Source: an uncultured Prevotella sp. (GTDB taxonomy: Bacteria > Bacteroidota > Bacteroidia > Bacteroidales > Bacteroidaceae). Taken from it: 35,233 bases of DNA. Position 1 is the stretch's first letter, and each line of letters begins with the position of its first letter. The notes under the pieces were generated by a model. That model saw nothing but the letters and a program-made list of their open reading frames with translations. It was not told where the DNA came from and ran no database searches. Both the position numbers and the translations under genes were made by a program. This document shows, one piece after another, positions 1-6,993 of this stretch. Where the stretch lies: contig ONHQ01000034.1 of NCBI GenBank assembly GCA_900317685.1, forward strand, positions 1-35,233, read 5' to 3'.

Positions 1-42
1 ATGATTGTTTAGCATTCTGTGTGTTTCTCAGATGGAGGCAAA

Positions 43-420
43 TCACCTGTGCAGATATTTGTAGATAGCCAGTATCTCGTCGGAATAGCGCAACCGCTCC
101 AGGGCTGACTGTAGCAATGTGTTCACTTTGTGCTCCCCGTCAAAGAGTGCCATGAGTTCGTCCATAGAATGCCGACGACGACCGATGCCGAAGTAGAGGC
201 GCAGCAGTTCGCGCTCTTCTTACGGCAATACCCTGTCAAGCATGTCGCCGACCTGCTTGTTGAGCTCGTTGCGATGAGCCAATGCGTCGGCTTGGTTCCA
301 AGGGCGTTCGTCGATCTCATCGTGTCTCTCCACAAAGAAGTCATCCCACAAATCGTCGGCTTGCGTGTACTCATTCTCCTCGTCATAGAGATAATTGTCA
401 ATCGTCTCGTTCCAGCTCAT
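43..420 (-). pseudogene. Sigma-70 region 4-like protein split by an in-frame stop
   Basis: The ATG at 420 overlaps the stop of the upstream gene (ATGA) and follows an AAGGAG-like stretch, which supports this start. The first 66 codons encode a very acidic segment ending DRVLP. They are followed by TAA at 220-222, and then the same frame continues without interruption for 59 codons to a TGA at 43-45. The downstream part contains EERELLRLYFGIG and ends ALERLRYSDEILAIYKYL, which reads like sigma-70 region 4.1/4.2 (compare RELxVIxxYFGIG in RpoD-type factors). The helix-turn-helix part is divergent. A single change of TAA to a sense codon would restore a protein of about 126 residues. It could be a nonsense mutation, a sequencing error or true separate peptides. 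I favour a recently inactivated sigma-like or anti-sigma-linked gene. Confidence 0.5.
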
Positions 421-668
421 CGCTCCTTTTTCTTTAACAAGTGGCAAATGGCATCCTCCCTAATGACTTGTGGCTCTGCTTTGCCTTTCAGCACCAGCAC
501 CTTCTTGCCATTGCGGTAGATGTGGAGCTGACGGGAACGCACTACGGCTGTCAGCTCTTGGTCGTCGTTAATCTGCTGCCATAGATGATGATAGATGCCA
601 TCATTACCCATCAGCTTATGCAGCAGGTGCGAGCACATATTGGTTGTATCAATGTCGGTTGTGTCCAT
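417..668 (-). CDS. Small hypothetical protein (83 aa)
   Basis: This 83-residue basic protein has no family I recognise. It starts at the ATG at 668 with MDTTDIDTTNMCSHLLHK and ends LLKKKER, and its stop overlaps the next gene's start by ATGA, so the two are probably translationally coupled. The middle (RQLHIYRNGKKVLVLKGKAEPQ) looks like two beta strands. A diverged copy of its first 20 codons occurs at 1908-1979, upstream of the nuclease gene, which shows that this locus was duplicated or that the nuclease gene was inserted here. The two-gene arrangement with a sigma-like partner suggests a regulatory pair, but this is inference only. Confidence 0.6.
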   Translation of the reverse strand: MDTTDIDTTNMCSHLLHKLMGNDGIYHHLWQQINDDQELTAVVRSRQLHIYRNGKKVLVLKGKAEPQVIREDAICHLLKKKER

Positions 669-754
669 GGTTCAATCCTTTATTTCTCTCTCAGCCGCTT
701 GGGCAGCTTGCTGTGTACAAGTTGTTTTCATTACTTCAGATACCTTTATTATAG

Positions 755-1855
755 TCAACTCATCTTTTTATTGTGGACATTATCCCATTTGTATAAGAGA
801 GCATCCAAAACAGCCATATCGGGTATTTTGACTTCGGAACATAGTTGCTGAAACAGTTCACATAGTTGGGCGTATTTTGTGCCTATACTTATACCACGCT
901 CGAATTTTATGCCATAAGCCTTTACAAAATGGTCTGTTGGTTCGTTCCAAAGAAAGAATTTGTGTTTGTCCTTCATGACCAATAATTTTGAAATAATATT
1001 TCTCCCCACACCATAGACATTAAATTCGCTCTTAGCATTATCAAAGAGTGTAGCAATATTTTTGTCAGTCCATAACATTTTACATAGTTTTTGAAGTGAT
1101 CCATTCTTAGCACTTGCAATCAAATGCGTCTTATTGAAACAAAGTATATGCCCCAATTCCTTTTCTTTTAAAAATTGATTTACATCAAAATTCTTGAATC
1201 CATGAACTCTGTCAACGGCCAACAAAAGATTATCTATACATGCTTGCCTTTCTTTTTCTAAAGTTTTGCAGTTTTCGCTTTCCCGCAGTAGAATTAGTTC
1301 TTTTATTATTTCAGAGCGATTGATTTGTATTTGCTCATCATCCTTCTTGATGGCATTTAACATTTTCTTGTGACGTTTTTTGTCACTATGCCATACTTCA
1401 TCATATTCTCTATATTTCTGAATAAAGTCTTCAGTTATCAACTTTGCATTACTAAAAATGTCATCAAACCATGATTTAACGTCGAGACATTCCTCATTAT
1501 CTAGTTTCACAGATAACTCAACATTATTATAGCAACCACCTTGAGTAAAATTAGCAGAGCCTACAATAGCCTTTATTGAGTTGTCTTTGAATTTAAATAA
1601 GTAAACTTTCGGGTGGAATATAGCTTTAGTACTGTAGTAACGAACATTATTTTTAAATTGTTTCTTCAGTTGTCTCAACACGTATGATGAGGTAGGAAGA
1701 TCTATTCCTACAACAATTTTTATTTTGCAGTCCTTCTTTGCGCTGTTTAATAATTGCAGTCCATACTCAGACATCATAGCCACGGCTATATAAATCTCAG
1801 AGGCAGTACAAATACATGAGCGCATTTCTTTTTCTATATTTTGAAGTAATTGCAT
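755..1855 (-). CDS. PLD-family (HKD) nuclease-like protein
   Basis: This 366-residue protein has one phospholipase D-type half-site near residues 82-110: HPKVYLFKF, then D and GSANFTQGG, matching the HxKxxxx(D)-GSxNxT signature. Residues 1-60 (EIYIAVAMMSEYGL, KIKIVVGID) fit the start of the PLD fold. Enzymes with one HKD site act as dimers and include BfiI/NgoFVII-type restriction nucleases and other defence nucleases. The C-terminal 200 residues are rich in Lys and Asp/Glu and I do not recognise them; they could bind DNA or be a specificity domain. There is no neighbouring methyltransferase, so a classic restriction-modification pair is not supported here. The gene is much more AT-rich than its flanks and sits between duplicated sequences, which points to horizontal acquisition as a defence or competition cargo gene. 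Confidence 0.75.
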   Translation of the reverse strand: MQLLQNIEKEMRSCICTASEIYIAVAMMSEYGLQLLNSAKKDCKIKIVVGIDLPTSSYVLRQLKKQFKNNVRYYSTKAIFHPKVYLFKFKDNSIKAIVGSANFTQGGCYNNVELSVKLDNEECLDVKSWFDDIFSNAKLITEDFIQKYREYDEVWHSDKKRHKKMLNAIKKDDEQIQINRSEIIKELILLRESENCKTLEKERQACIDNLLLAVDRVHGFKNFDVNQFLKEKELGHILCFNKTHLIASAKNGSLQKLCKMLWTDKNIATLFDNAKSEFNVYGVGRNIISKLLVMKDKHKFFLWNEPTDHFVKAYGIKFERGISIGTKYAQLCELFQQLCSEVKIPDMAVLDALLYKWDNVHNKKMS

Positions 1856-1907
1856 AAGTTCTTAGAAATTTTGTATCATTGACTTTCGGGTATCTTTTTC
1901 CTCTTCA

Positions 1908-1979
1908 TTAGCGGCTTCCCAACAGCTTATGCCGCAGGTGCGAGCACATATTGGTCGTGTCAATGTCTGCTGTGATCAT
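1908..1979 (-). pseudogene. Partial second copy of the 83-aa gene's 5' end
   Basis: Reading leftward from the ATG at 1979 gives 23 codons (MITADIDTTNMCSHLRHKLL and so on) ending in TAA at 1908-1910. It matches the first residues of the gene at 417-668 at most positions, and the DNA is nearly identical over about 45 bp around GCAGGTGCGAGCACATATTG. After this the similarity stops and the nuclease gene begins. It is a remnant left by insertion or by unequal duplication rather than a working gene. Confidence 0.7.
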
Positions 1980-2026
1980 TTTATGTTCCATATATCCTGT
2001 GGATTAAACGTCAGGCATTCATTCAG

Positions 2027-3148
2027 TTAAACCAATTCCTCCCAGAAGTTCTGCGGCAGATGGATGTTCTCCACACTGACGGCTTCCTCAAACAGCGGAG
2101 CGATCTCGTCGGGCGTGAATCCGGCGATTCCGCAGCCTATCGGAGTGACGAGGAATGTCAGCTCGGGATGCGCCTTGGCATAGCCAATGAACTTATCGAC
2201 GTAGGGACGGATCGTCTCCACGCCGCCCTGCATGGTCGGAATAGCATAGCTCTGCCCCTGTGGGCCGTCGCCATTGCCCATCACCGCGCCGAAGTAAAGG
2301 CGTGCCATGCGTGCAGCCCCGCCCCCGTGCATGCCGGCGAGATTGCTGCCAAAGACAAAGATCTCGTTTGGCTTGAGAGAGGTGATGTAGTCGCGTGTGA
2401 TGCGTTTGGAATAATCTTTCTTCATAGTTGGTAGTATTTGAGAAGCAAACGACAATGTGTTTTCGGGACTGAACGTCTTGGCATCGGTCTGTATATCGAA
2501 CAGAGCATGCGGCATGGCAGTCTCGCATGTCGGTGCAACATAATAGCGTTTGAAGTAGGGGATGACAACATCCTCCATCAGCCGGTGGTATTTCTGTGTC
2601 ACGGCCGAAGGGGTGATGCCTAACTGCGCAGCCACCTCCTTGCCCTTGAAACCCTCAATAAGCATCATCTGTAGGATAATGGATGAACGGTGGTCGCGCC
2701 CCAACACGTCAGAGCAAATCTCATAGACCGTGTTGCGGAAGTCCTCGGCGAAGTTGTTGTCGGGCACGTCGAAGCGCAGACTGGCCTTCTCCATCCGCTC
2801 CTCGAAGCTCTGCAAGCGGTGCTCCTTGTTGTAGTCCTTCAATCGGTCGAGCAGCACGAAGCGGAAGCCGTTGACCATCCACGTCTTCAGCGACAGCCCG
2901 GGCTTGCGGTCCTCCAATTGCCGGAAGTCGTACTTGTCGAGCGAGAGGTAATACTCATGGGCGATGCTGTAGAAATCCAGTCCGTCCTTCCATTCCAGAT
3001 CATAGCGCTGCTGATAGATATGGTAGGCGATGCGGCAAACGCCATAAAAGTAGTCACGCGTAATCTGAGGGTCGCGGTTTCGCAATCCTTCAATGATCGC
3101 TTCGTCGGACAGCCCGACAGCGGGACTTGTGTGCTGCTCTTTTTTCAT
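2027..3148 (-). CDS. ECF-like sigma factor fused to a macro-like domain
   Basis: This 373-residue protein has two parts. Residues 1-205 look like an ECF-type sigma-70 factor. Region 2 has DYFYGVCRIAYHIYQQRY, the DFYSIAHEYYLSLDKYD stretch and LKTWMVNGFRFVLLDRLKDY. Region 4 has a helix-turn-helix around GFKGKEVAAQLGITPSAVTQ. Residues 250-373 start SLKPNEIFVFGSNLAGMHGG, with GAARMARLYFGA and FLVTPIGCGIAGFTPDEIAP. This matches the small macro-like (A1S_2505-type) domain found in phage and mobile-element proteins, related to ADP-ribose-binding macro domains. The linker is polar. Such a protein could couple transcription to an ADP-ribose or NAD-derived signal, but that is inference. The fusion is unlikely to be artefactual because the frame is continuous and the codon use uniform. 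The start at 3148 is the only good ATG. Confidence 0.75.
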   Translation of the reverse strand: MKKEQHTSPAVGLSDEAIIEGLRNRDPQITRDYFYGVCRIAYHIYQQRYDLEWKDGLDFYSIAHEYYLSLDKYDFRQLEDRKPGLSLKTWMVNGFRFVLLDRLKDYNKEHRLQSFEERMEKASLRFDVPDNNFAEDFRNTVYEICSDVLGRDHRSSIILQMMLIEGFKGKEVAAQLGITPSAVTQKYHRLMEDVVIPYFKRYYVAPTCETAMPHALFDIQTDAKTFSPENTLSFASQILPTMKKDYSKRITRDYITSLKPNEIFVFGSNLAGMHGGGAARMARLYFGAVMGNGDGPQGQSYAIPTMQGGVETIRPYVDKFIGYAKAHPELTFLVTPIGCGIAGFTPDEIAPLFEEAVSVENIHLPQNFWEELV

Positions 3149-3155
3149 CTTGATG

Positions 3156-3163
3156 CAAATTTA
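3156..3163 (-). promoter_or_regulatory. -7 promoter element before the sigma/macro gene
   Basis: On the minus strand TAAATTTG fits the Bacteroidota -7 consensus TAnnTTTG. It lies only 7 nt before the ATG at 3148, so a transcript starting from it would have almost no leader. No good -33 TTTG is visible at the usual spacing, so this is a weak call. Confidence 0.3.
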
Positions 3164-3232
3164 ATAAAAATATTGGTCGGCACTTAATTTTTATGTGTCT
3201 TTATTCTTTTAAAAGATAAAAGGCGCCTGAAA

Positions 3233-3784
3233 ATGAAGTTCAACCCATTGAAGAAGATGAAGCAGTTGCATCCGGACATGGAGCAGCGTGTGACGCTCAT
3301 CACCTTTGACAGCTCACACAAGCGTTACGTCTTCGACAACGTGCCCACATCGGCCACCCACAAGCTCACGAGCAGGGAGTACCGCCCCGGCGGTGCCACG
3401 CCGCTCTACGATGCCATCGGTATGGGCATCAGCAAGCTCAACGCGCAGACCACTGCCGACGACAACGTCCTGGTCACCATCATCACCGACGGCGAGGAGA
3501 ATTGCTCGGAGGAGTATAACCTGCAAATGGTCAAGACACTTATCGAGAAGCTGAAGAAACAGAACTGGACGTTCACGCTCATCGGCACTGACAACCTCGA
3601 CGTGGAGGGCATGGCTGGCGACATGGCCATTGACAATCACTTGGAGTTCAAGGAGGATGAAGCCGGGACAAAGGAAATGTTCGCCTTTGAGCGCCACTCA
3701 CGTGCCCGCTACAATGAGTGCATGGCTTGTAGTATTCCCATGCCAAAGGGCAGTTACTTCGACGAGGACGAGAAAAAAGAATAA
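3233..3784 (+). pseudogene. VWA-domain protein lacking its N-terminal MIDAS segment
   Basis: The 183 residues cover the middle and end of a von Willebrand factor A domain: RVTLITFDS, then PGGATPLYDAIG (the MIDAS threonine loop), then VLVTIITDGEEN (the MIDAS aspartate loop) and WTFTLIGTDNLDVEGMA. Full-length relatives begin with an extra 40-50 residues holding the DxSGSM metal-binding motif. Here that motif is absent, both in the protein and in the 84 bases upstream. The first ten residues (MKFNPLKKMK) look like the remnant of the helix just before the second strand. The truncation point lies at the junction with the divergent minus-strand module, so the 5' end was probably lost in a rearrangement. 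It may still be translated but is unlikely to bind metal normally. Confidence 0.65.
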
Positions 3785-3805
3785 AAAGCGGTAACTGTTA
3801 CTGAT

Positions 3806-3878
3806 GGTTCCGTAGCTCAATGGATAGAGCGTCTGCCTCCGGAGCAGAAGGTTGCAAGTTCGAGTCTTGTCGGAATCA
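3806..3878 (+). tRNA. tRNA-Arg (anticodon CCG)
   Basis: A complete 73-nt cloverleaf can be folded by eye. The acceptor GGTTCCG pairs with CGGAATC (one G-U), the D stem is GCTC/GAGC, the anticodon stem TCTGC/GCAGA encloses loop CTCCGGA with anticodon CCG, the variable loop is AGGTT, and the T stem GCAAG/CTTGT encloses TTCGAGT. The discriminator base is A and CCA is not encoded. It reads the arginine codon CGG. tRNA genes are common integration sites for mobile elements, but I found no second copy of its 3' end in the window. It could mark an element boundary or be cargo. Confidence 0.93.
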
Positions 3879-3926
3879 CAGTCTGAAATAGCACTTAACT
3901 TGTATCGCTAATCCTCTATTGTTATT

Positions 3927-4175
3927 ATGGCCCACTACACTAAGACATATTCATCGACAAGCCAATTACTTAAGTTGCTATTATTAATGAAACAACTTTG
4001 TGAGGAAACCGCTCACTTCTGTGTGGAGCTGTGTGACAGAGGGCGGAGTGCCGGATTTATCAGCCAGAAATCCAGTATCTTCCAGCAGGGGCGCATGGCA
4101 CGTGAAATGGGACCTACAGTAAGTGCACAGAGCACACACATACAAGAATTTAAAAGGAATAATAAAATAAGATGA
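3927..4175 (+). CDS. Small hypothetical protein, possibly an Abi_2-type remnant
   Basis: This 82-residue reading frame begins MAHYTKTYSSTSQLLKLLL. This resembles the start of Abi_2/AbiD abortive-infection proteins (YTKxxxxxxxQLxxLKxRG), but the similarity stops after about 18 residues. Its TGA overlaps the ATG of the downstream HD-domain gene (ATGA), which hints that it is translated and coupled to it. It could equally be a degraded Abi-type gene after a rearrangement. Confidence 0.3.
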   Translation: MAHYTKTYSSTSQLLKLLLLMKQLCEETAHFCVELCDRGRSAGFISQKSSIFQQGRMAREMGPTVSAQSTHIQEFKRNNKIR

Positions 4176-4603
4176 AGCACGAATTATTGGAGCGTGCCTT
4201 AGAAATAGCGACCAAGGCACACAAAGGACAGGTTGACAAGTCGGGAGCTGTTTACATCTTCCATCCCATCCGTGTGGCAGAGCGATACACAACGGAAGAG
4301 GAGAAGATCGTGGCATTGCTCCACGATACCATTGAGGATACTTTCGTCACCCCGGAGTATCTGTTGGAGCAAGGTTTCCCGCGCACCATTGTTGATGCCG
4401 TGTTGGGTGTAACCCGCCGTGATGACGAGACCTATGAGGAGTTCGTCCGCCGTGCAAGTCTCAATCCCATCTCCAAGCAAGTGAAAACACATGACCTGGA
4501 GGACAACATGGACATACGAAGGCTTAGCGAAGTGACGGAGAAAGATTTGGCAAGACTCAATAAATACTTGAGGGCATATAAGTACCTGACGGCGGAAAGT
4601 TAG
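4172..4603 (+). CDS. SpoT-like HD-domain (p)ppGpp hydrolase family protein
   Basis: This 143-residue protein is a stand-alone HD domain of the RelA/SpoT hydrolase type, similar in size to small alarmone hydrolases. Visible motifs are H17 in AHKGQ, H31 in FHPIRVA, H51-D52 in LLHDTIEDT and a late Asp in HDLEDNMDIRRL. These are the metal-binding and catalytic positions known for (p)ppGpp 3'-pyrophosphohydrolases. No synthetase or TGS/ACT domain is present. It probably lowers (p)ppGpp or a related nucleotide in the cytosol, but substrate is inferred from family only. The start overlaps the preceding small frame by ATGA. It lies between a tRNA-Arg gene and a B3/B4 tRNA-editing-type gene. Confidence 0.8.
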   Translation: MKHELLERALEIATKAHKGQVDKSGAVYIFHPIRVAERYTTEEEKIVALLHDTIEDTFVTPEYLLEQGFPRTIVDAVLGVTRRDDETYEEFVRRASLNPISKQVKTHDLEDNMDIRRLSEVTEKDLARLNKYLRAYKYLTAES

Positions 4604-4681
4604 ATGCAAGTTCGCAATTCAATCCCGCATACAAGCAAAAAATCCCACATTATTGGTATTTCATAATCCTTATAAACCACT

Positions 4682-4689
4682 TAACTTTG
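4682..4689 (+). promoter_or_regulatory. -7 promoter element before the B3/B4 gene
   Basis: TAACTTTG fits TAnnTTTG exactly and lies 84 nt before the ATG at 4774. There is no clear -33 TTTG at 19-20 nt spacing. It is a plausible but incomplete promoter for the downstream gene. Confidence 0.35.
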
Positions 4690-4773
4690 CATTGCAATCA
4701 ACAGAGTTGCTAACTTGTTGGCATGTGTTGATAGCATATATAAGTAAGAGAGACGATCATAAAAATAGGGATT

Positions 4774-5451
4774 ATGGAATTAAGAGTAGCAAAAGATGTA
4801 TTGGACGCAGGGGTGAAGATTCTATTCGATGTGATTGAAGGAATCGACAATACAACTCCCTCAGAGGAATGGAACTACTTCCGCGATGAGAAAATAAAAG
4901 AACTGCTTGTCCGTTATCAGGACTTAGACGTTCATCAAGACCCTATCCTCGAAGGGTATAACATCCTTCACGACAACACGGGTGTCCGTCGCAGGAAGAA
5001 TATCCCGGCCTCAGAGAACTTGATCAAGTTGCTTCGCAAGCATTGTGGAATGAATCCTATCAACAAGGCTGTGGATATATACAACATTGTGTCGATGGAC
5101 ACAAAACTCGCCTTGGGCGCTCATAACATTGATAAGGTGGATGGAAATGTCACCCTGCGGTTCACGGATGGCACTGAACACTTTCAGCCCATTGGGGCAG
5201 ACGGTCCGATACCCAGAGCTGCCCATGAATACAGCTATATTGATGACAGCAATGAAGTGTTGTGCCGGCTTGAAATCCGCCAAGTGCTAAAGACGCTGGT
5301 AACCGAAGAGACAACAAACATCTTCTATATTGTCCAGGGCAATGCCGCCACATCTGAAGAATATCTTCGCGAGGGCGCACAGCAGATTATTGACCTCACC
5401 ACTAAGTTCTGCGGTGGAAGAGGGCGTATTGTCGTCCCCAAGGTGGTCTAA
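4774..5451 (+). CDS. B3/B4 domain protein (tRNA-editing type)
   Basis: This 225-residue protein resembles the free-standing B3/B4 family (COG3382), related to the editing domain of the phenylalanyl-tRNA synthetase beta subunit. Supporting stretches are GVRRRKNIPASENL, NPINKAVDIYNIVSM, LALGAHNIDKV, YSYIDDSNEVLCRLEIRQ and the C-terminal TKFCGGRG. In this family the domain is thought to recognise mischarged tRNA or a free amino acid adduct in the cytosol, though most members are untested. The length fits the family and the ATG at 4774 is the only convincing start. Its nearness to a tRNA gene and an alarmone-hydrolase-like gene suggests a translation-quality or stress cargo group, which is inference. 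Confidence 0.75.
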   Translation: MELRVAKDVLDAGVKILFDVIEGIDNTTPSEEWNYFRDEKIKELLVRYQDLDVHQDPILEGYNILHDNTGVRRRKNIPASENLIKLLRKHCGMNPINKAVDIYNIVSMDTKLALGAHNIDKVDGNVTLRFTDGTEHFQPIGADGPIPRAAHEYSYIDDSNEVLCRLEIRQVLKTLVTEETTNIFYIVQGNAATSEEYLREGAQQIIDLTTKFCGGRGRIVVPKVV

Positions 5452-5562
5452 TTTGTTGAACTCATCTAAAATTATCTGGAGATGAAAGAATTACAGATAT
5501 GATAATTGAAAAGAAACAAGAAGAAGCCAAAAACGATAGTACTATTTGCAAAAAGTAATAAT

Positions 5563-5667
5563 ATGAACTATATTTGTGTTTGGGGAATATTAGCGTCTAT
5601 AACAGGAATTGCAATAATGTTTTCAGTTATTAAGCACAAAAAGTCGGCGGCTGATGGCCATTGTTGA
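5563..5667 (+). CDS. Tiny single-pass membrane peptide (34 aa), uncertain
   Basis: The ATG at 5563 opens a 34-codon frame with a hydrophobic stretch (GILASITGIAIMFSVI) followed by KHKK and a short tail. This is the layout of a small inner-membrane peptide with its C-terminus inside. It overlaps the start of the next gene by 14 bases. It may be a real small gene or the decayed N-terminus of the following one in another frame. Confidence 0.3.
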   Translation: MNYICVWGILASITGIAIMFSVIKHKKSAADGHC

Positions 5668-6166
5668 GAAGCAGCGTGACGATACCATTGAGTTGTATCT
5701 GAAATACACATTCATGTATTACAACACTCAATGGGCAAGCACTAGACAAGGCAGGTATATTACAGCAACGTTGTTCCCCAACATCAATCTTTGCGATCGA
5801 TGCGGCATTACCGAACATCGATGGGAGAAATACAAGCAGCTTCGGGAGCAGCTCGTAACAATAGAAACAAAACTCGCCAACGAGTTTTTCAGTCCGGAGC
5901 AGATGGCGACGTTCCGCCGCCAAATTCTTTATTGGGTATTCGACAAGCCGAACACCCTGCAAACGCAGGTCATCGAAGCTATTCGCAACCTCGAAGTTTC
6001 ACTTCTCACAGGCTTACAGCCACACCCGCAGCAGTTCCGCGATATTGTCAATATCATGCGGAACAGCCCCAATTACTTCTCTGACTGGGCGAACTCCGAT
6101 ACCGCCAAACTCTTTGCTCCGGAACTTTTTATAAATAAAAAGTCCTCCGCAGGCTATTGGTTTTAG
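5654..6166 (+). CDS. Hypothetical protein (170 aa)
   Basis: This 170-residue protein is predicted helical, with many aromatic and charged residues, and is not recognised. Notable are an N-terminal IELYLKYTFMYYN, a CDRCG pair in the middle and LANEFFSPEQMATFRRQILYWVF. No signal peptide or membrane segment is apparent within this frame. The ATG at 5654 lies inside the end of a tiny hydrophobic frame (5563-5667). If a one-base shift joined them, the product would be membrane-anchored. A long AT-rich spacer with a new promoter follows, so it probably ends a transcription unit. Confidence 0.55.
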   Translation: MAIVEKQRDDTIELYLKYTFMYYNTQWASTRQGRYITATLFPNINLCDRCGITEHRWEKYKQLREQLVTIETKLANEFFSPEQMATFRRQILYWVFDKPNTLQTQVIEAIRNLEVSLLTGLQPHPQQFRDIVNIMRNSPNYFSDWANSDTAKLFAPELFINKKSSAGYWF

Positions 6167-6224
6167 AATTTACAACTTTAATAGGGCGATAAAATATTAT
6201 TTTTTCTAAAAACTCAAATAAAAA

Positions 6225-6256
6225 TTTGCTTATTTCAAGAAATAGACCTATTTTTG
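6225..6256 (+). promoter_or_regulatory. Bacteroidota-type promoter
   Basis: TTTG at 6225-6228 is followed after 20 nt by TATTTTTG at 6249-6256, matching the TTTG/TAnnTTTG promoter layout of the phylum. It lies 28 nt before the ATG at 6285 and should drive the two small envelope-protein genes that follow. Confidence 0.7.
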
Positions 6257-6284
6257 CAAAAGAAATCAAATCTTTTTTATTAAC

Positions 6285-6683
6285 ATGAAAAGAAATAAAC
6301 TTTTTATCGCTTTAATCCTTTGCTTTTTGCCGTTAATGGCATTTTCGGATAACACATTAGTCCAAGAATCTATAGCCCAAAACTCCAATGATCAGCCAAC
6401 GTATAAAGTATATTTGGCTATTATTCGTTCAACTTTTTCAAGTACGATAAGAGTTGATATGGGAAACAGCAACGGAAAGGATGACTTTTATGATGAGAAT
6501 GGTAAAAAAGTTGATTTTAACTCAACCATAGATGCTGTAGACTATTTTTCTGCAAGAGGATGGACTCTTGAAACTGGTATGGGCGTTCTTTCAAGTGACC
6601 GTTTTGGACAATATTATCTAATGAGCAAAACTTTGTCTAAGGAAGAATATGAAACATTTAAAAAGAAGATAGGACTTCATTAA
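6285..6683 (+). CDS. Exported hypothetical protein (132 aa)
   Basis: Residues 1-21 form a typical signal peptide: KR near the start, then a hydrophobic core (LFIALILCFLPLMAFS) and a small-residue cleavage site near FS-DN. The mature part of about 110 residues is mixed alpha/beta, with DDFYDENGKKVDF and a final KEEYETFKKKIG. I recognise no family. It is probably a small periplasmic or surface protein. It has its own promoter and is followed 17 nt after its stop by a small membrane-protein gene, so the two likely form an operon. The region is AT-rich compared with the conjugation genes, consistent with cargo. Confidence 0.65.
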   Translation: MKRNKLFIALILCFLPLMAFSDNTLVQESIAQNSNDQPTYKVYLAIIRSTFSSTIRVDMGNSNGKDDFYDENGKKVDFNSTIDAVDYFSARGWTLETGMGVLSSDRFGQYYLMSKTLSKEEYETFKKKIGLH

Positions 6684-6700
6684 ATAAAAAATCAAATCTC

Positions 6701-6949
6701 ATGAATAGTAAGAATTGGTGGCAACAAATTATTGGAGTAATTTTATTAATTCCTCCAATAGTAAGTGTATTATTTTTCTTTCTTTCAAACTTAGGCCTAG
6801 ACTGGAAATTTGTACAAATGAGAAACCTTTCTTGCGAATGGACCGCAGTTTATGGTTATGACCAAGGAGGAGGTGGCGGTATGTCTGCCGCTCCAATATA
6901 TTTGGGATTAATGGCAATAGCAGGAGCATATCTTATAAAAGAGAACTAA
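6701..6949 (+). CDS. Small two-pass membrane protein (82 aa)
   Basis: This 82-residue protein has two hydrophobic segments: about residues 9-30 (IIGVILLIPPIVSVLFFFL) and 64-78 (APIYLGLMAIAGAYLI). They are separated by a polar loop with a glycine run (DQGGGGGM). It begins just after an exported protein gene and shares its promoter. It could be a partner or immunity-like membrane protein, but nothing in the sequence proves that. Confidence 0.5.
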   Translation: MNSKNWWQQIIGVILLIPPIVSVLFFFLSNLGLDWKFVQMRNLSCEWTAVYGYDQGGGGGMSAAPIYLGLMAIAGAYLIKEN

Positions 6950-6993
6950 TCCTCGTCTTTTTCCCATACCAAATGCTTTCATAACTTCGCGTT

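Noticed and set aside
2060-2434. Plus-strand gene opposite the sigma/macro gene
   Set aside because: The minus-strand frame has recognisable domains over the same bases, so the plus-strand frame is a shadow.
3806-3878. Proven att site in the tRNA-Arg gene
   Set aside because: tRNA genes often serve as att sites, but no duplicate of its 3' end and no integrase are in the window.
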